DNA of 6,495 bases from Paracoccaceae bacterium (GTDB taxonomy: Bacteria > Pseudomonadota > Alphaproteobacteria > Rhodobacterales > Rhodobacteraceae). Of the stretch, positions 1-5,745 are shown piece after piece (positions within the stretch are counted from its first letter, which is position 1; the number at the start of each line of letters is the position of its first letter). A program made the translations under genes and the position numbers. The notes beneath the pieces were generated by a model. It was not told where the DNA came from, did not search any database, and saw only the letters and a list, made by a program, of their open reading frames with translations. The DNA lies in contig JAHELH010000143.1 of the NCBI GenBank assembly GCA_024644285.1, positions 1 through 6,495 on the forward strand, written 5' to 3'.

Positions 1-967
1 CTGACTTGATCGGTGTGCGGTAGTTCATCCGCCGCACCGAGCCGGTCTTGGACCGCATCAGCAGTGTTTCGGTGGTCACGTAACCCGGTTCGCGTCTCAT
101 CCCCGGCAGGATATTGCCGTCCGTCACACCTGTGGCGGCGAAGATGACGTCCTGGGTCACCATGTCGTCGCGGGAATAGATGCGGTCTCGGTCGGTGATG
201 CCGGCCTTGTCGGCGCGCGCCCTTTCATCGTCGTTGCGAAACAGGAGCCGCCCCCACATCTGCCCGCCCATGCATTTCAGCGCGCTGGCCGCCAGCACCC
301 CCTCGGGCGCGCCGCCTGCGCCCATATACATGTCGATGCCGGTCTTTTCGGCCTCGGCGCAGTGGATCACGCCGGCCACGTCGCCGTCGGTGATCAGCCG
401 GATCGCCGCGCCGGTCTCGCGTAGCTCGGCCACCATGTCCTCGTGCCGGGGGCGTTCCAGCACGCAGAGCGTGATGTCGGACATGTCGCAGCCGCGCGCC
501 TTGGCCAGCGCCCGCACCCGTTCGGTGGGGCTCATGTCCAGCGACACCACGTCCCTGGGATAGCCCGGCCCGATGGCGAGCTTGTCCATGTAGACGTCGG
601 GCGCGTGCAACAGCGTGCCGCGCGGCGCCATGGCGATCACGGTCAGCGCGTTCGGCATGTCCTTGGCAGTCAGCGTGGTGCCTTCCAGCGGGTCGAGCGC
701 GATGTCGACCTCGGGGCCGTTTCCTGTGCCGACCTCTTCACCGATGAACAGCATCGGCGCCTCGTCGCGTTCGCCCTCGCCGATGACGACGGTGCCCGTG
801 ATGTCGAGCAGGTTGAGCTGGTTGCGCATCGCGGTGACGGCGGCCTGGTCGGCGGCCTTCTCGTCGCCGCGGCCGACGAGACGCGCCGAGGCGATGGCCG
901 CCCCTTCGGAAACGCGGGCAAGACCGAGCGACAGCAGGCGGTCCTGGAAATCGGCGGCGTCGGGCAT
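1..967 (-). CDS. glpX: Class II fructose-1,6-bisphosphatase (GlpX), 3' end cut by window edge
   Basis: This enzyme hydrolyses fructose-1,6-bisphosphate to fructose-6-phosphate in gluconeogenesis (some family members also act on sedoheptulose-1,7-bisphosphate) and is cytosolic and metal-dependent. The visible 322 residues read as GlpX throughout: GRGDEKAAD near residue 35, VIGEGERDEAPM at 61-72, the phosphatase motif DPLEGTTLTAKD at 92-103, TDGDVAG at 193-199, GAGGAPEGVLA at 216-226 and MRSKTGSVRRM at 304-314. D35, the glutamates at 64/66, D92, E95 and E222 match the metal-binding acidic residues known from E. coli GlpX. The start is supported by AAGGAG (plus-strand 976-981) 8 bases upstream. 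No stop is reached before position 1, but the family is about 320-340 residues, so little is missing. The 97-base gap to the response regulator upstream shows no convincing promoter, so read-through from the kinase/regulator pair is possible. Confidence 0.95.
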   Translation of the reverse strand, partial: MPDAADFQDRLLSLGLARVSEGAAIASARLVGRGDEKAADQAAVTAMRNQLNLLDITGTVVIGEGERDEAPMLFIGEEVGTGNGPEVDIALDPLEGTTLTAKDMPNALTVIAMAPRGTLLHAPDVYMDKLAIGPGYPRDVVSLDMSPTERVRALAKARGCDMSDITLCVLERPRHEDMVAELRETGAAIRLITDGDVAGVIHCAEAEKTGIDMYMGAGGAPEGVLAASALKCMGGQMWGRLLFRNDDERARADKAGITDRDRIYSRDDMVTQDVIFAATGVTDGNILPGMRREPGYVTTETLLMRSKTGSVRRMNYRTPIKS

Positions 968-1064
968 GGGGCGGGCTCCTTGACTGGTCGCCCCTGCTTA
1001 GCTTGCGGCAGGTATCCGAGACAAGCCGCCCGATGGGTGCCGGGACGCCGGGGCGATCAAAAGG

Positions 1065-1439
1065 TCAGCCGGCGCCGCCGCGCTGTGCCGCGGACATGGC
1101 ACCGCTCAATGTCCGCGCGAGCGTCTCGTAGAGCACCGGTTTCGAGCAGATCGGAACGTCCTGCAGGTCGTCGGGCCGGGCGGCGGCGCTTTCACCGCTC
1201 AGGAACACCACCGCAATGCCTTCGCCGCGACAGCGCCGGGCCAGGCCGAAAGAGGTCTCGTTGCCGAGATTGATGTCGAGCAGCGCCGCATCGGGCCGGG
1301 CAACCTCGGCCAGCTTTTCTTCGGCCGCGGCGACGGTGGTGACAGTCGCGACCACCGTCCAGCCGCGGCCGGACAGCTCTTCCTCGATATCCCAGGCGAT
1401 CAGGGGTTCGTCTTCGAGAATCAGGACGCTGCCCGACAT
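1065..1439 (-). CDS. Single-domain response regulator (receiver only)
   Basis: This 124-residue protein is a lone CheY-like receiver domain with no DNA-binding or enzymatic output domain. The acidic pocket E9-D10-E11, the phospho-acceptor D55 (in ALLDINLG), the switch S81 (FLSGES) and K100-P101 are all present, so it should be phosphorylatable. It starts one base after the stop of the kinase gene (TGA-C-ATG), with an AGGGG ribosome site inside the end of the kinase gene (1445-1449), which indicates translational coupling and a cognate pair. Stand-alone receivers paired with HWE kinases are common in alphaproteobacteria and act through protein contacts or as phosphate sinks. The beta4 segment reads FLSGES, unlike the FATGY motif known from the SdrG/MrrA-type receivers of the general stress response, so membership of that group is doubtful. 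The target is unknown. Confidence 0.9.
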   Translation of the reverse strand: MSGSVLILEDEPLIAWDIEEELSGRGWTVVATVTTVAAAEEKLAEVARPDAALLDINLGNETSFGLARRCRGEGIAVVFLSGESAAARPDDLQDVPICSKPVLYETLARTLSGAMSAAQRGGAG

Positions 1440-1440
1440 G

Positions 1441-3228
1441 TCAGCCCCTTTCGCCCTTGGCGAAGGTGAGGCTCAGGCGCAGACCTTCCGGCTTGTATTC
1501 CAGCTGCGCCTTGCCCTGCATCATGTTCTCGACTGTATTCTTTATGAGCCGGCTGCCGAAGCCCACGCGTGCGGGCGGCTTCACGGGGGGGCCGCCGGAT
1601 TCGCGCCAGTCGAAGACGATATTTCCGTCCGGCGTCTCTTTCAGGGTGATGTCGATGCGGCCGGAGCTGTCTGAAAGCGCGCCGTACTTGGCGGCATTGG
1701 TCGACAGTTCGTGGACGATCAGACCGAGAGCGTGGGCCCGGTTGGCGCCCAGGATGACGCGGTCGCCGCTGATCGACACCCGTCCGGTGTCGTCTGCGCC
1801 GAAGACACCGAGCTGCGAGGCGATCAGCACGGCCAGATCGGCGCTGCCCTGGCCGGACTGGAAGATCGAATCGTGCGCCGAGGCGATGGCGCGCAGGCGC
1901 CCCGAGAACGCGTCGCGGAATTTCTGCGGATCGTCGGCGTGGCGCAGGGTGTGCGAGGCCATCGCCTGGATCGTGGCGAGCGTGTTCTTGACCCGGTGGT
2001 TCAATTCGTTGACCAGCAGCGTCTGCCGCGCCTGCGCCTCCTTCTGCGCGCTGATATCCTCGATCACCGCGATGAAGTAATCGAGTCCGCCATCGTCGGC
2101 GCGAACCGCGCCGACCGTCTTCTTGACCCAGACCAGGCTGCCATCCTTGCGCACGTAGCGTTTTTCGAGCTGGAAATCGTCGATCTCGCCCGAGGCGAGC
2201 CGCGCCAGGTGCTGCTGACTGATTTCGATGTCCTGGCTGTAGGTGATGTCGGGGAAGGTCAGATGCTCTATTTCCTCGGCCGAGTATCCCACGATCTCGC
2301 AAAGCTTGTGATTGACGCGCAGCCAGCGGCCGTCGCGAGCGGTGTGGGCGATGCCCACGGCGGCGTTCTCGAACGTCGCGCGAAAGCGCGCCTCGCTCTG
2401 GCGCAGGGCGGCTTCGTAGTGTTCCCGCTCGGACAGGTCGTAGAAATAGCAGACGACGCCGAAACGGCCGTCGGGCAGGGTGATGCGTTCGATCTTCCAG
2501 TCGTAGGATTCCAGCGCGCCGATGTCGTGGCGGGTTTCGACGGTCCGCGGCGAATGGTAGGCCTCTCCGGTGGCCAGCGTGTGCCGGAAGCGCCCCAGCG
2601 CCTCGGAGACGAAGGGTTCCGGCCAGAGGATGCGCAGCACTTCGTCAAAGTCGCGGCCGATGGGCTGTGCGACGTTCTCGAACGCCTTCCGCGCGCCCTT
2701 GGCGATCAGGCTGAGTCGGAAATCGGCATCCACCACGTAGATGCCGAAGGGCGAGTTCGTCACCAGCGCCTCGAAGGTGTCGCGGGCCGCCCGGGCGGAT
2801 TCCTCGGCAAGCTTGGAATCGGTGATGTCGACGCCCGAGAGGATCAGCTCGTCCACCGCGCCGTCGGGGCCGAAATGCGGGGTGATCTGGAAATAGATGA
2901 TCCGGCGGGCGTCGCCGGCGACGCGGATTTCGGTCTCGTAGCCGACGAACTCGCCGCCCGCGGCGGTGGCGATGGCCCGGCGCAGCCGGTCCTGCACCGC
3001 GGGGTCGTGGCTCCACCAGTGGGTGTCCCAGAACGGCTTGCCGATCACGTCGTCGCGCGACAGGTTGGCCGATTGCAGCGCCAGCGCGTTGGCGTCGGTC
3101 AGGATGCCGTCCGGGGTCAGGGCGCCGACAAAGGCGACCACGCTATCGATGATGTATCGCAGCCGTTCGTTGGCGGCGCCGGAGACCGGCGGCGAGGCCG
3201 CGTGCCGTGCCGGGCCGGATGCTTCCAT
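1441..3228 (-). CDS. Cytosolic PAS-PAS-PAS sensor histidine kinase, HWE family
   Basis: This 595-residue protein senses a signal through PAS domains and passes phosphate to a receiver, very likely the one encoded immediately downstream. Three PAS/PAC units are visible at about 21-143 (ending VDITDSK), 149-272 (ending YDLSERE) and 276-397 (ending IEDISAQK). The kinase core begins ELNHRVKNTLA with phospho-accepting H411. The N-box VHELSTNAAKYGALS (505-519) has the family's H506, E507 and N511. The WRE triplet at 541-543 and GFGSRLI at 556-562 complete the HWE signature. No membrane segment or signal peptide is seen, so sensing is intracellular. The LOV cysteine motif (GRNCRFLQ type) is absent from all three PAS domains, which argues against flavin-adduct blue-light sensing; the ligand is unknown. 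The start is supported by CAGGA (3237-3241) 8 bases upstream and a promoter just before it. The gene lies between hom and glpX. Confidence 0.93.
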   Translation of the reverse strand: MEASGPARHAASPPVSGAANERLRYIIDSVVAFVGALTPDGILTDANALALQSANLSRDDVIGKPFWDTHWWSHDPAVQDRLRRAIATAAGGEFVGYETEIRVAGDARRIIYFQITPHFGPDGAVDELILSGVDITDSKLAEESARAARDTFEALVTNSPFGIYVVDADFRLSLIAKGARKAFENVAQPIGRDFDEVLRILWPEPFVSEALGRFRHTLATGEAYHSPRTVETRHDIGALESYDWKIERITLPDGRFGVVCYFYDLSEREHYEAALRQSEARFRATFENAAVGIAHTARDGRWLRVNHKLCEIVGYSAEEIEHLTFPDITYSQDIEISQQHLARLASGEIDDFQLEKRYVRKDGSLVWVKKTVGAVRADDGGLDYFIAVIEDISAQKEAQARQTLLVNELNHRVKNTLATIQAMASHTLRHADDPQKFRDAFSGRLRAIASAHDSIFQSGQGSADLAVLIASQLGVFGADDTGRVSISGDRVILGANRAHALGLIVHELSTNAAKYGALSDSSGRIDITLKETPDGNIVFDWRESGGPPVKPPARVGFGSRLIKNTVENMMQGKAQLEYKPEGLRLSLTFAKGERG

Positions 3229-3255
3229 GGGTTTGATCCTGTGTCGCTGCGAAGG

Positions 3256-3283
3256 ATTATGCGGCGTGTCCGGCGGGCGTCAA
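3256..3283 (-). promoter_or_regulatory. Sigma-70-type promoter of the kinase/regulator pair
   Basis: On the minus strand, TTGACG (3278-3283) and CATAAT (3256-3261) are separated by 16 bases. Each hexamer matches the consensus at 5 of 6 positions. Transcription would start near 3249, giving a 5' leader of about 20 bases that includes the CAGGA ribosome site. The -35 lies 11 bases beyond the hom stop codon, so the two-component pair can be expressed independently of hom. This is a prediction from sequence only. Confidence 0.6.
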
Positions 3284-3293
3284 GGCGGTGTGG

Positions 3294-4580
3294 CTAGACG
3301 TCCTCGATGCGGATGGCGACCGGATGCCCTTCGAGCACCCCGGTGGCGTCCATTCCGGCGAGGGCCTGGTCCAGCGCCTCGCGCCTTGTCTTGTGGGTCA
3401 CGATCAGCACCGGCGCGGTGGCCTCGGTGTGCTGGTACTGGCGCATGCGGTCGATCGAGACGCCGACCTCGCCCAGCACGGTGGCGATCTTGGCGAGCGC
3501 GCCGGGTTTGTCCTGCAACTCCATGCGCAGGTAGAACGCCGCCGGCACGCTGCTGACGGCCGGGGTGGCCTGGGCCAGCGCGCTGGCCGGCTGGCCGAAG
3601 GTCGACAGGCGGGTGCCGCGGGCGATGTCCATGACGTCGGCCATCACCGCGCTGGCGGTCGGGCCCTCGCCGGCGCCGGCGCCGCGCAGGACGATCTGGC
3701 CGACCGGGTCGCCTTCCAGCACCACCATGTTGGTGCCGCCCTCGAGCTGGCCCAGCGGGCTGTCGGCGGGCACCAGGCAGGGCGACATGCGCTGCACCAG
3801 GCCGCGGCCGGTCATCTGCGCCACGCCCAGAAGCTTGATGCGGTAGCCCATGTCGCGGGCCTGCTCGATATCGGCGATCGAAATCCGCTCGATGCCTTCC
3901 AGCGCGACCCCGGCGAAATCGACCTGCGCGCCGAAGGCCACGGAGGCCAGCAGGGCCAGCTTGTGGCCGGCGTCGATGCCGCCGACGTCGAGCGTCGGGT
4001 CGGCCTCGAGGTAGCCCAGCTTGCGGGCCTCCTCGAAGATGTCCTCGTAGGGCAGATGCGCGTGCTCCATCCGGGTGAGGATGTAGTTGCAGGTGCCGTT
4101 CATCACGCCCATGACGCGGGTGACCTCGTTGCCCGCCAGCCCCTCGGTCAGCGCCTTGACCACCGGGATGCCGCCGGCCACCGCCGCCTCGAAGCGCAGG
4201 ACGGCGCCGGCCTTCTCGGCGGCCAGCGCCAGATCCTGGCCGTGATGGGCGAGCATCGCCTTGTTCGCGGTCACCACGTCCCTGCCGGCTGCGATGGCAG
4301 CCTCGGCCGCGGCCTTGGCGGGGCCGTCGGCGCCGCCCATCAGCTCGACGAAGACGTCGACGTCGTCGCGCCGGGCCAGGGCGACGGGGTCGTCCTCCCA
4401 GGCGTAGTCGCCCAGCCGGATGCCGCGCTCCTTGTCGCGGTTGCGCGCCGAGACCGCGGTGATCGCGATGGGCCGGCCGGCACGGCGGGCCAGAAGATCG
4501 GCCTTGCGCTGGACGATCTTGACGACGCCGGCCCCGACGGTGCCGAGCCCGGCGATCCCAAGGCGCAATGGAGTGGTCAT
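3294..4580 (-). CDS. hom: Homoserine dehydrogenase with C-terminal ACT domain
   Basis: This enzyme reduces aspartate-4-semialdehyde to homoserine with NAD(P)H, the branch step towards threonine and methionine, in the cytosol. The 428 residues fit the usual length of the ACT-containing form. The Rossmann nucleotide-binding motif GLGTVG is at 11-16 and TANKAML at 104-110. The catalytic segment LGYLEADPTLDVGGIDAGHK (188-207) supplies D198, D203 and K207, the residues conserved in the family. The ACT regulatory domain begins near residue 349 (FYLRMELQDKPGALAKIATVL), which suggests feedback control, classically by threonine. The ATG start is supported by AAGGA (4589-4593) 8 bases upstream; the stop is TAG. 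It lies 71 bases downstream of the lipoprotein gene on the same strand with no strong promoter of its own visible, so co-transcription is possible. In related genomes I recall glpX following hom directly; here a two-component pair intervenes. Confidence 0.97.
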   Translation of the reverse strand: MTTPLRLGIAGLGTVGAGVVKIVQRKADLLARRAGRPIAITAVSARNRDKERGIRLGDYAWEDDPVALARRDDVDVFVELMGGADGPAKAAAEAAIAAGRDVVTANKAMLAHHGQDLALAAEKAGAVLRFEAAVAGGIPVVKALTEGLAGNEVTRVMGVMNGTCNYILTRMEHAHLPYEDIFEEARKLGYLEADPTLDVGGIDAGHKLALLASVAFGAQVDFAGVALEGIERISIADIEQARDMGYRIKLLGVAQMTGRGLVQRMSPCLVPADSPLGQLEGGTNMVVLEGDPVGQIVLRGAGAGEGPTASAVMADVMDIARGTRLSTFGQPASALAQATPAVSSVPAAFYLRMELQDKPGALAKIATVLGEVGVSIDRMRQYQHTEATAPVLIVTHKTRREALDQALAGMDATGVLEGHPVAIRIEDV

Positions 4581-4651
4581 CGGGCGGGTCCTTGCCAGAG
4601 GAGCTGTTGCGCGGCCCTGTTAGCGCCTCGCGCGGGGCGGCGCAACGCGGC

Positions 4652-4951
4652 TCAGCCGCCCAGCCGGCGCAGTCGCGCGCGCAGCCGCAACCGGGTTTCC
4701 TCGTCGATGGGCTGGCCGCGAAGCAGCGCGGCGCGGGCGCGGAGATCGGCGGCGCGCGCCTGCAACGCGCGTCCGGTCTCTTCGGTCACGCGGCCGTCGG
4801 AGCGTTTGCCCAGCAACTGGTCGGCCGGCACCAGCGACAGGTAGTCCGCGCGCTTGGCCTCTTCGCTGACCACGGCGTCAAGCTCGGGAAAGGTCGTGCA
4901 GCCGGCCAGCGCAGCGGCCAGGCACAGGGTCAGGCGGGGGGGGCTGCGCAT
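4652..4951 (-). CDS. Small predicted lipoprotein, function unknown
   Basis: The 99-residue product begins with a short basic segment (MRSPPR), a hydrophobic stretch and the lipobox LAGC with the lipidation cysteine at residue 18. It is therefore expected to be exported and anchored to a membrane by lipid. The mature part is charged and probably helical: an FPELDAVVSEEAKRADYLSLVPADQLLG segment at 21-48, then an Arg/Ala/Leu-rich region from about 59 to the end with a coiled-coil-like pattern. I do not recognise a named family. A GAGG ribosome site (4959-4962) lies 7 bases before the ATG, which supports the start. It is first in the minus-strand run, divergent from the TetR gene, with an 11-bp inverted repeat just upstream of its ribosome site. 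The lipobox and ribosome site make it a real gene rather than a chance frame. Confidence 0.8.
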   Translation of the reverse strand: MRSPPRLTLCLAAALAGCTTFPELDAVVSEEAKRADYLSLVPADQLLGKRSDGRVTEETGRALQARAADLRARAALLRGQPIDEETRLRLRARLRRLGG

Positions 4952-4965
4952 CGCTCGGCCTCGTT

Positions 4966-4993
4966 GCTTTGCGCGTCAAACTACGCGCAAAGC
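4966..4993. repeat. Perfect 11-bp inverted repeat upstream of the lipoprotein gene
   Basis: GCTTTGCGCGT (4966-4976) and ACGCGCAAAGC (4983-4993) are exact reverse complements around a 6-base loop (CAAACT). The repeat ends 3 bases from the GAGG ribosome site of the minus-strand lipoprotein gene and about 23 bases from the possible TetR -35. It could be an operator for a dimeric regulator or, if transcribed leftward, a strong hairpin next to the ribosome site. There is no T-run, so a terminator role is not favoured. The repeat itself is directly visible; its role is inference. Confidence 0.7.
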
Positions 4994-5015
4994 CGGACCC
5001 CGCGCAAGGAAGGGA

Positions 5016-5043
5016 TTGAACTGAACGAATGTTCAGATATGAC
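5016..5043 (+). promoter_or_regulatory. Candidate promoter of the TetR gene, with operator in the spacer
   Basis: TTGAAC (5016-5021) and TATGAC (5038-5043) are separated by 16 bases and each match the sigma-70 consensus at 4 of 6 positions. The spacer is almost entirely occupied by the inverted repeat at 5021-5036. Transcription would begin about 5050, which is the A of the downstream ATG, so the message could be leaderless. The hexamers alone are modest; the operator placement strengthens the call. Confidence 0.45.
5021..5036. promoter_or_regulatory. Probable TetR-family operator (inverted repeat)
   Basis: CTGAAC (5021-5026) and GTTCAG (5031-5036) form a perfect 6-bp inverted repeat around GAAT. 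The core TGAAC-N4-GTTCA has the size and look of many TetR-family operators. It sits directly in front of a TetR gene and between a plausible -35 and -10, the normal arrangement for autorepression. Because it is in the divergent intergenic region it could also affect the lipoprotein gene. Confidence 0.65.
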
Positions 5044-5049
5044 GGACGC

Positions 5050-5637
5050 ATGGCCCGCAAGACCGGATCCCATTCGCAGATCACCGGCCCGCGCATCCGC
5101 AAGGCCGCGCTGAAGCTGATTGCGCGCCACGGTTTCGCGGCGGTCACGATGCGCCAGATCGCCGCCGCCGTGGGCGTGCAGGCGGGCGCGCTTTACCTCT
5201 ACACGCCGGACAAACAGACGCTGTTGTTCGACCTGATGCGTGATCATCTGGAAGAATTGCTGGCGGCCTGGGAGGCGGAGCCGAAAGGCGACGATCCGGC
5301 GGAGCAGCTCGAGGCGTTTTCGCGCTTTCACATCCGGTTCCACCTGGAGCGTCCCGACGCGGTCTTCGTGGCCAACATGGAGTTGCGCAACCTGGAGCCG
5401 GAAAATTTCGTCGCCATCGAGGATTTGCGCAAGCGCTATGAGGGGGTGCTGGTCGCGATCCTGGAGCGCGGCGCCCTGCACCGCGACTTCACGCTGCCGG
5501 ACAGCAGGCTGGCGGCGATGGCGATCATCGCGATGCTGAGCGGGGTGAACACCTGGTACCGCGAGGGCGGGCGGCTGAGCCGTGAGCGGGTCGAGCGCAT
5601 CTACTGGAACATGATCCGGCGTGCCGTTGGGGCGTGA
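5050..5637 (+). CDS. TetR/AcrR-family transcriptional regulator
   Basis: This is a one-component repressor-type regulator of 195 residues from the ATG at 5050, typical of the family. The N-terminal DNA-binding domain runs from about residue 14 to 60 (RIRKAALKLIARHGFAAVTM, then the helix-turn-helix RQIAAAVGVQAGALYLYTPD, then KQTLLFDLM). The remaining helical domain would bind an unknown small ligand and mediate dimerisation. An in-frame ATG at 5029 would add seven residues (MFRYDGR), but it lies in the middle of the predicted operator and 14 bases from the only Shine-Dalgarno-like run (AAGGAAGGG, 5006-5014). I therefore prefer 5050, which has no good ribosome site and may be leaderless. The gene diverges from the lipoprotein gene and ends 1 base before a cluster of palindromes. 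Neighbours give no clear hint of the ligand or regulon. Confidence 0.9.
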   Translation: MARKTGSHSQITGPRIRKAALKLIARHGFAAVTMRQIAAAVGVQAGALYLYTPDKQTLLFDLMRDHLEELLAAWEAEPKGDDPAEQLEAFSRFHIRFHLERPDAVFVANMELRNLEPENFVAIEDLRKRYEGVLVAILERGALHRDFTLPDSRLAAMAIIAMLSGVNTWYREGGRLSRERVERIYWNMIRRAVGA

Positions 5638-5638
5638 G

Positions 5639-5662
5639 GCAAGGCGCTTGGAAGCGCCTTGC
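5639..5662 (+). terminator. Hairpin 1 after the TetR stop, possible terminator
   Basis: GCAAGGCGCTT (5639-5649) pairs perfectly with AAGCGCCTTGC (5652-5662) around GG. It begins one base after the TetR stop codon. No T-run follows on either strand, so intrinsic termination is plausible from position and stem strength but not proven. Confidence 0.5.
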
Positions 5663-5690
5663 GGCAAGCGATTTCGAAATCGCTTGCCGC
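5661..5690. repeat. Perfect 30-bp palindrome
   Basis: GCGGCAAGCGATTTC (5661-5675) is followed directly by its exact reverse complement (5676-5690), with TTCGAA at the centre and no spacer. As RNA it would form a long hairpin with a small loop; as DNA it could be a symmetric protein-binding site or part of a repeated element. Confidence 0.8.
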
Positions 5691-5710
5691 GCCGCCCGAA
5701 GGCGGCGCGG
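5687..5710. repeat. Hairpin 3, 10-bp GC-only stem with CGAA loop
   Basis: CCGCGCCGCC (5687-5696) and GGCGGCGCGG (5701-5710) are exact reverse complements around the tetraloop CGAA. The left arm shares four bases with the end of the 30-bp palindrome, so units 2 and 3 compete slightly when folded as RNA. Confidence 0.75.
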
Positions 5711-5711
5711 T

Positions 5712-5733
5712 CAAGGGCCTTGCAAGGCCCTTG
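5712..5733 (-). terminator. Perfect 22-bp palindrome, possible terminator for the pirin gene
   Basis: CAAGGGCCTTG (5712-5722) is followed directly by its reverse complement CAAGGCCCTTG (5723-5733). It lies 12 bases beyond the pirin stop codon in the direction of pirin transcription. Each half is itself nearly palindromic. No T-run follows, so a terminator role is likely from position but unproven. Confidence 0.5.
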
Positions 5734-5745
5734 CATCCGGCCCGG

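Larger units (their letters stand above)
5639..5733. repeat. Composite of four contiguous or overlapping palindromes
   Basis: Nearly the whole gap between the convergent TetR and pirin genes consists of perfect inverted repeats: arms of 11 bp (5639-5662), 15 bp (5661-5690), 10 bp (5687-5710) and 11 bp (5712-5733). Units 1-2 share two bases and units 2-3 share four; only one base separates units 3 and 4. Variants of GCAAG/CTTGC recur in units 1, 2 and 4, as if the units were related. A two-way terminator is the simplest role. The modular build is also what is expected of a mosaic intergenic repeat of the REP/BIME type. Confidence 0.75.

Noticed and set aside
968..1064. A possible glpX promoter (TTGTCT with TAAGCA, 18-base spacer) in the gap before glpX.
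   Set aside because: The -10 matches the consensus at only 2 of 6 positions, so it is not separable from background.
443..1273. A 276-codon plus-strand frame across glpX and the response regulator.
   Set aside because: It is antisense to two well-supported genes, and the product is an Arg/Gly/Val-rich composition without motifs.
1711..3297. A 528-codon open frame on the plus strand opposite the kinase gene.
   Set aside because: It is antisense to a kinase with clear domains. Long antisense frames are expected in high-GC coding DNA, and its translation is low-complexity with no recognisable domain.
4606..4646. Inverted arms GTTGCGC (4606-4612) and GCGCAAC (4640-4646) between the lipoprotein and hom genes.
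   Set aside because: The arms are only 7 bp with a 27-base GC-rich spacer and no T-run, too weak to call a terminator or operator.
3288..4844. A 518-codon open frame on the plus strand opposite hom and the lipoprotein gene.
   Set aside because: It mirrors the codon pattern of hom, is rich in Gly/Ala/His/Val/Asp typical of antisense frames, and has no domain or good ribosome site.
4981..5736. A 251-codon minus-strand frame opposite the TetR gene.
   Set aside because: It is the antisense shadow of the TetR helix-turn-helix gene and runs through the palindrome cluster; no domain is seen.
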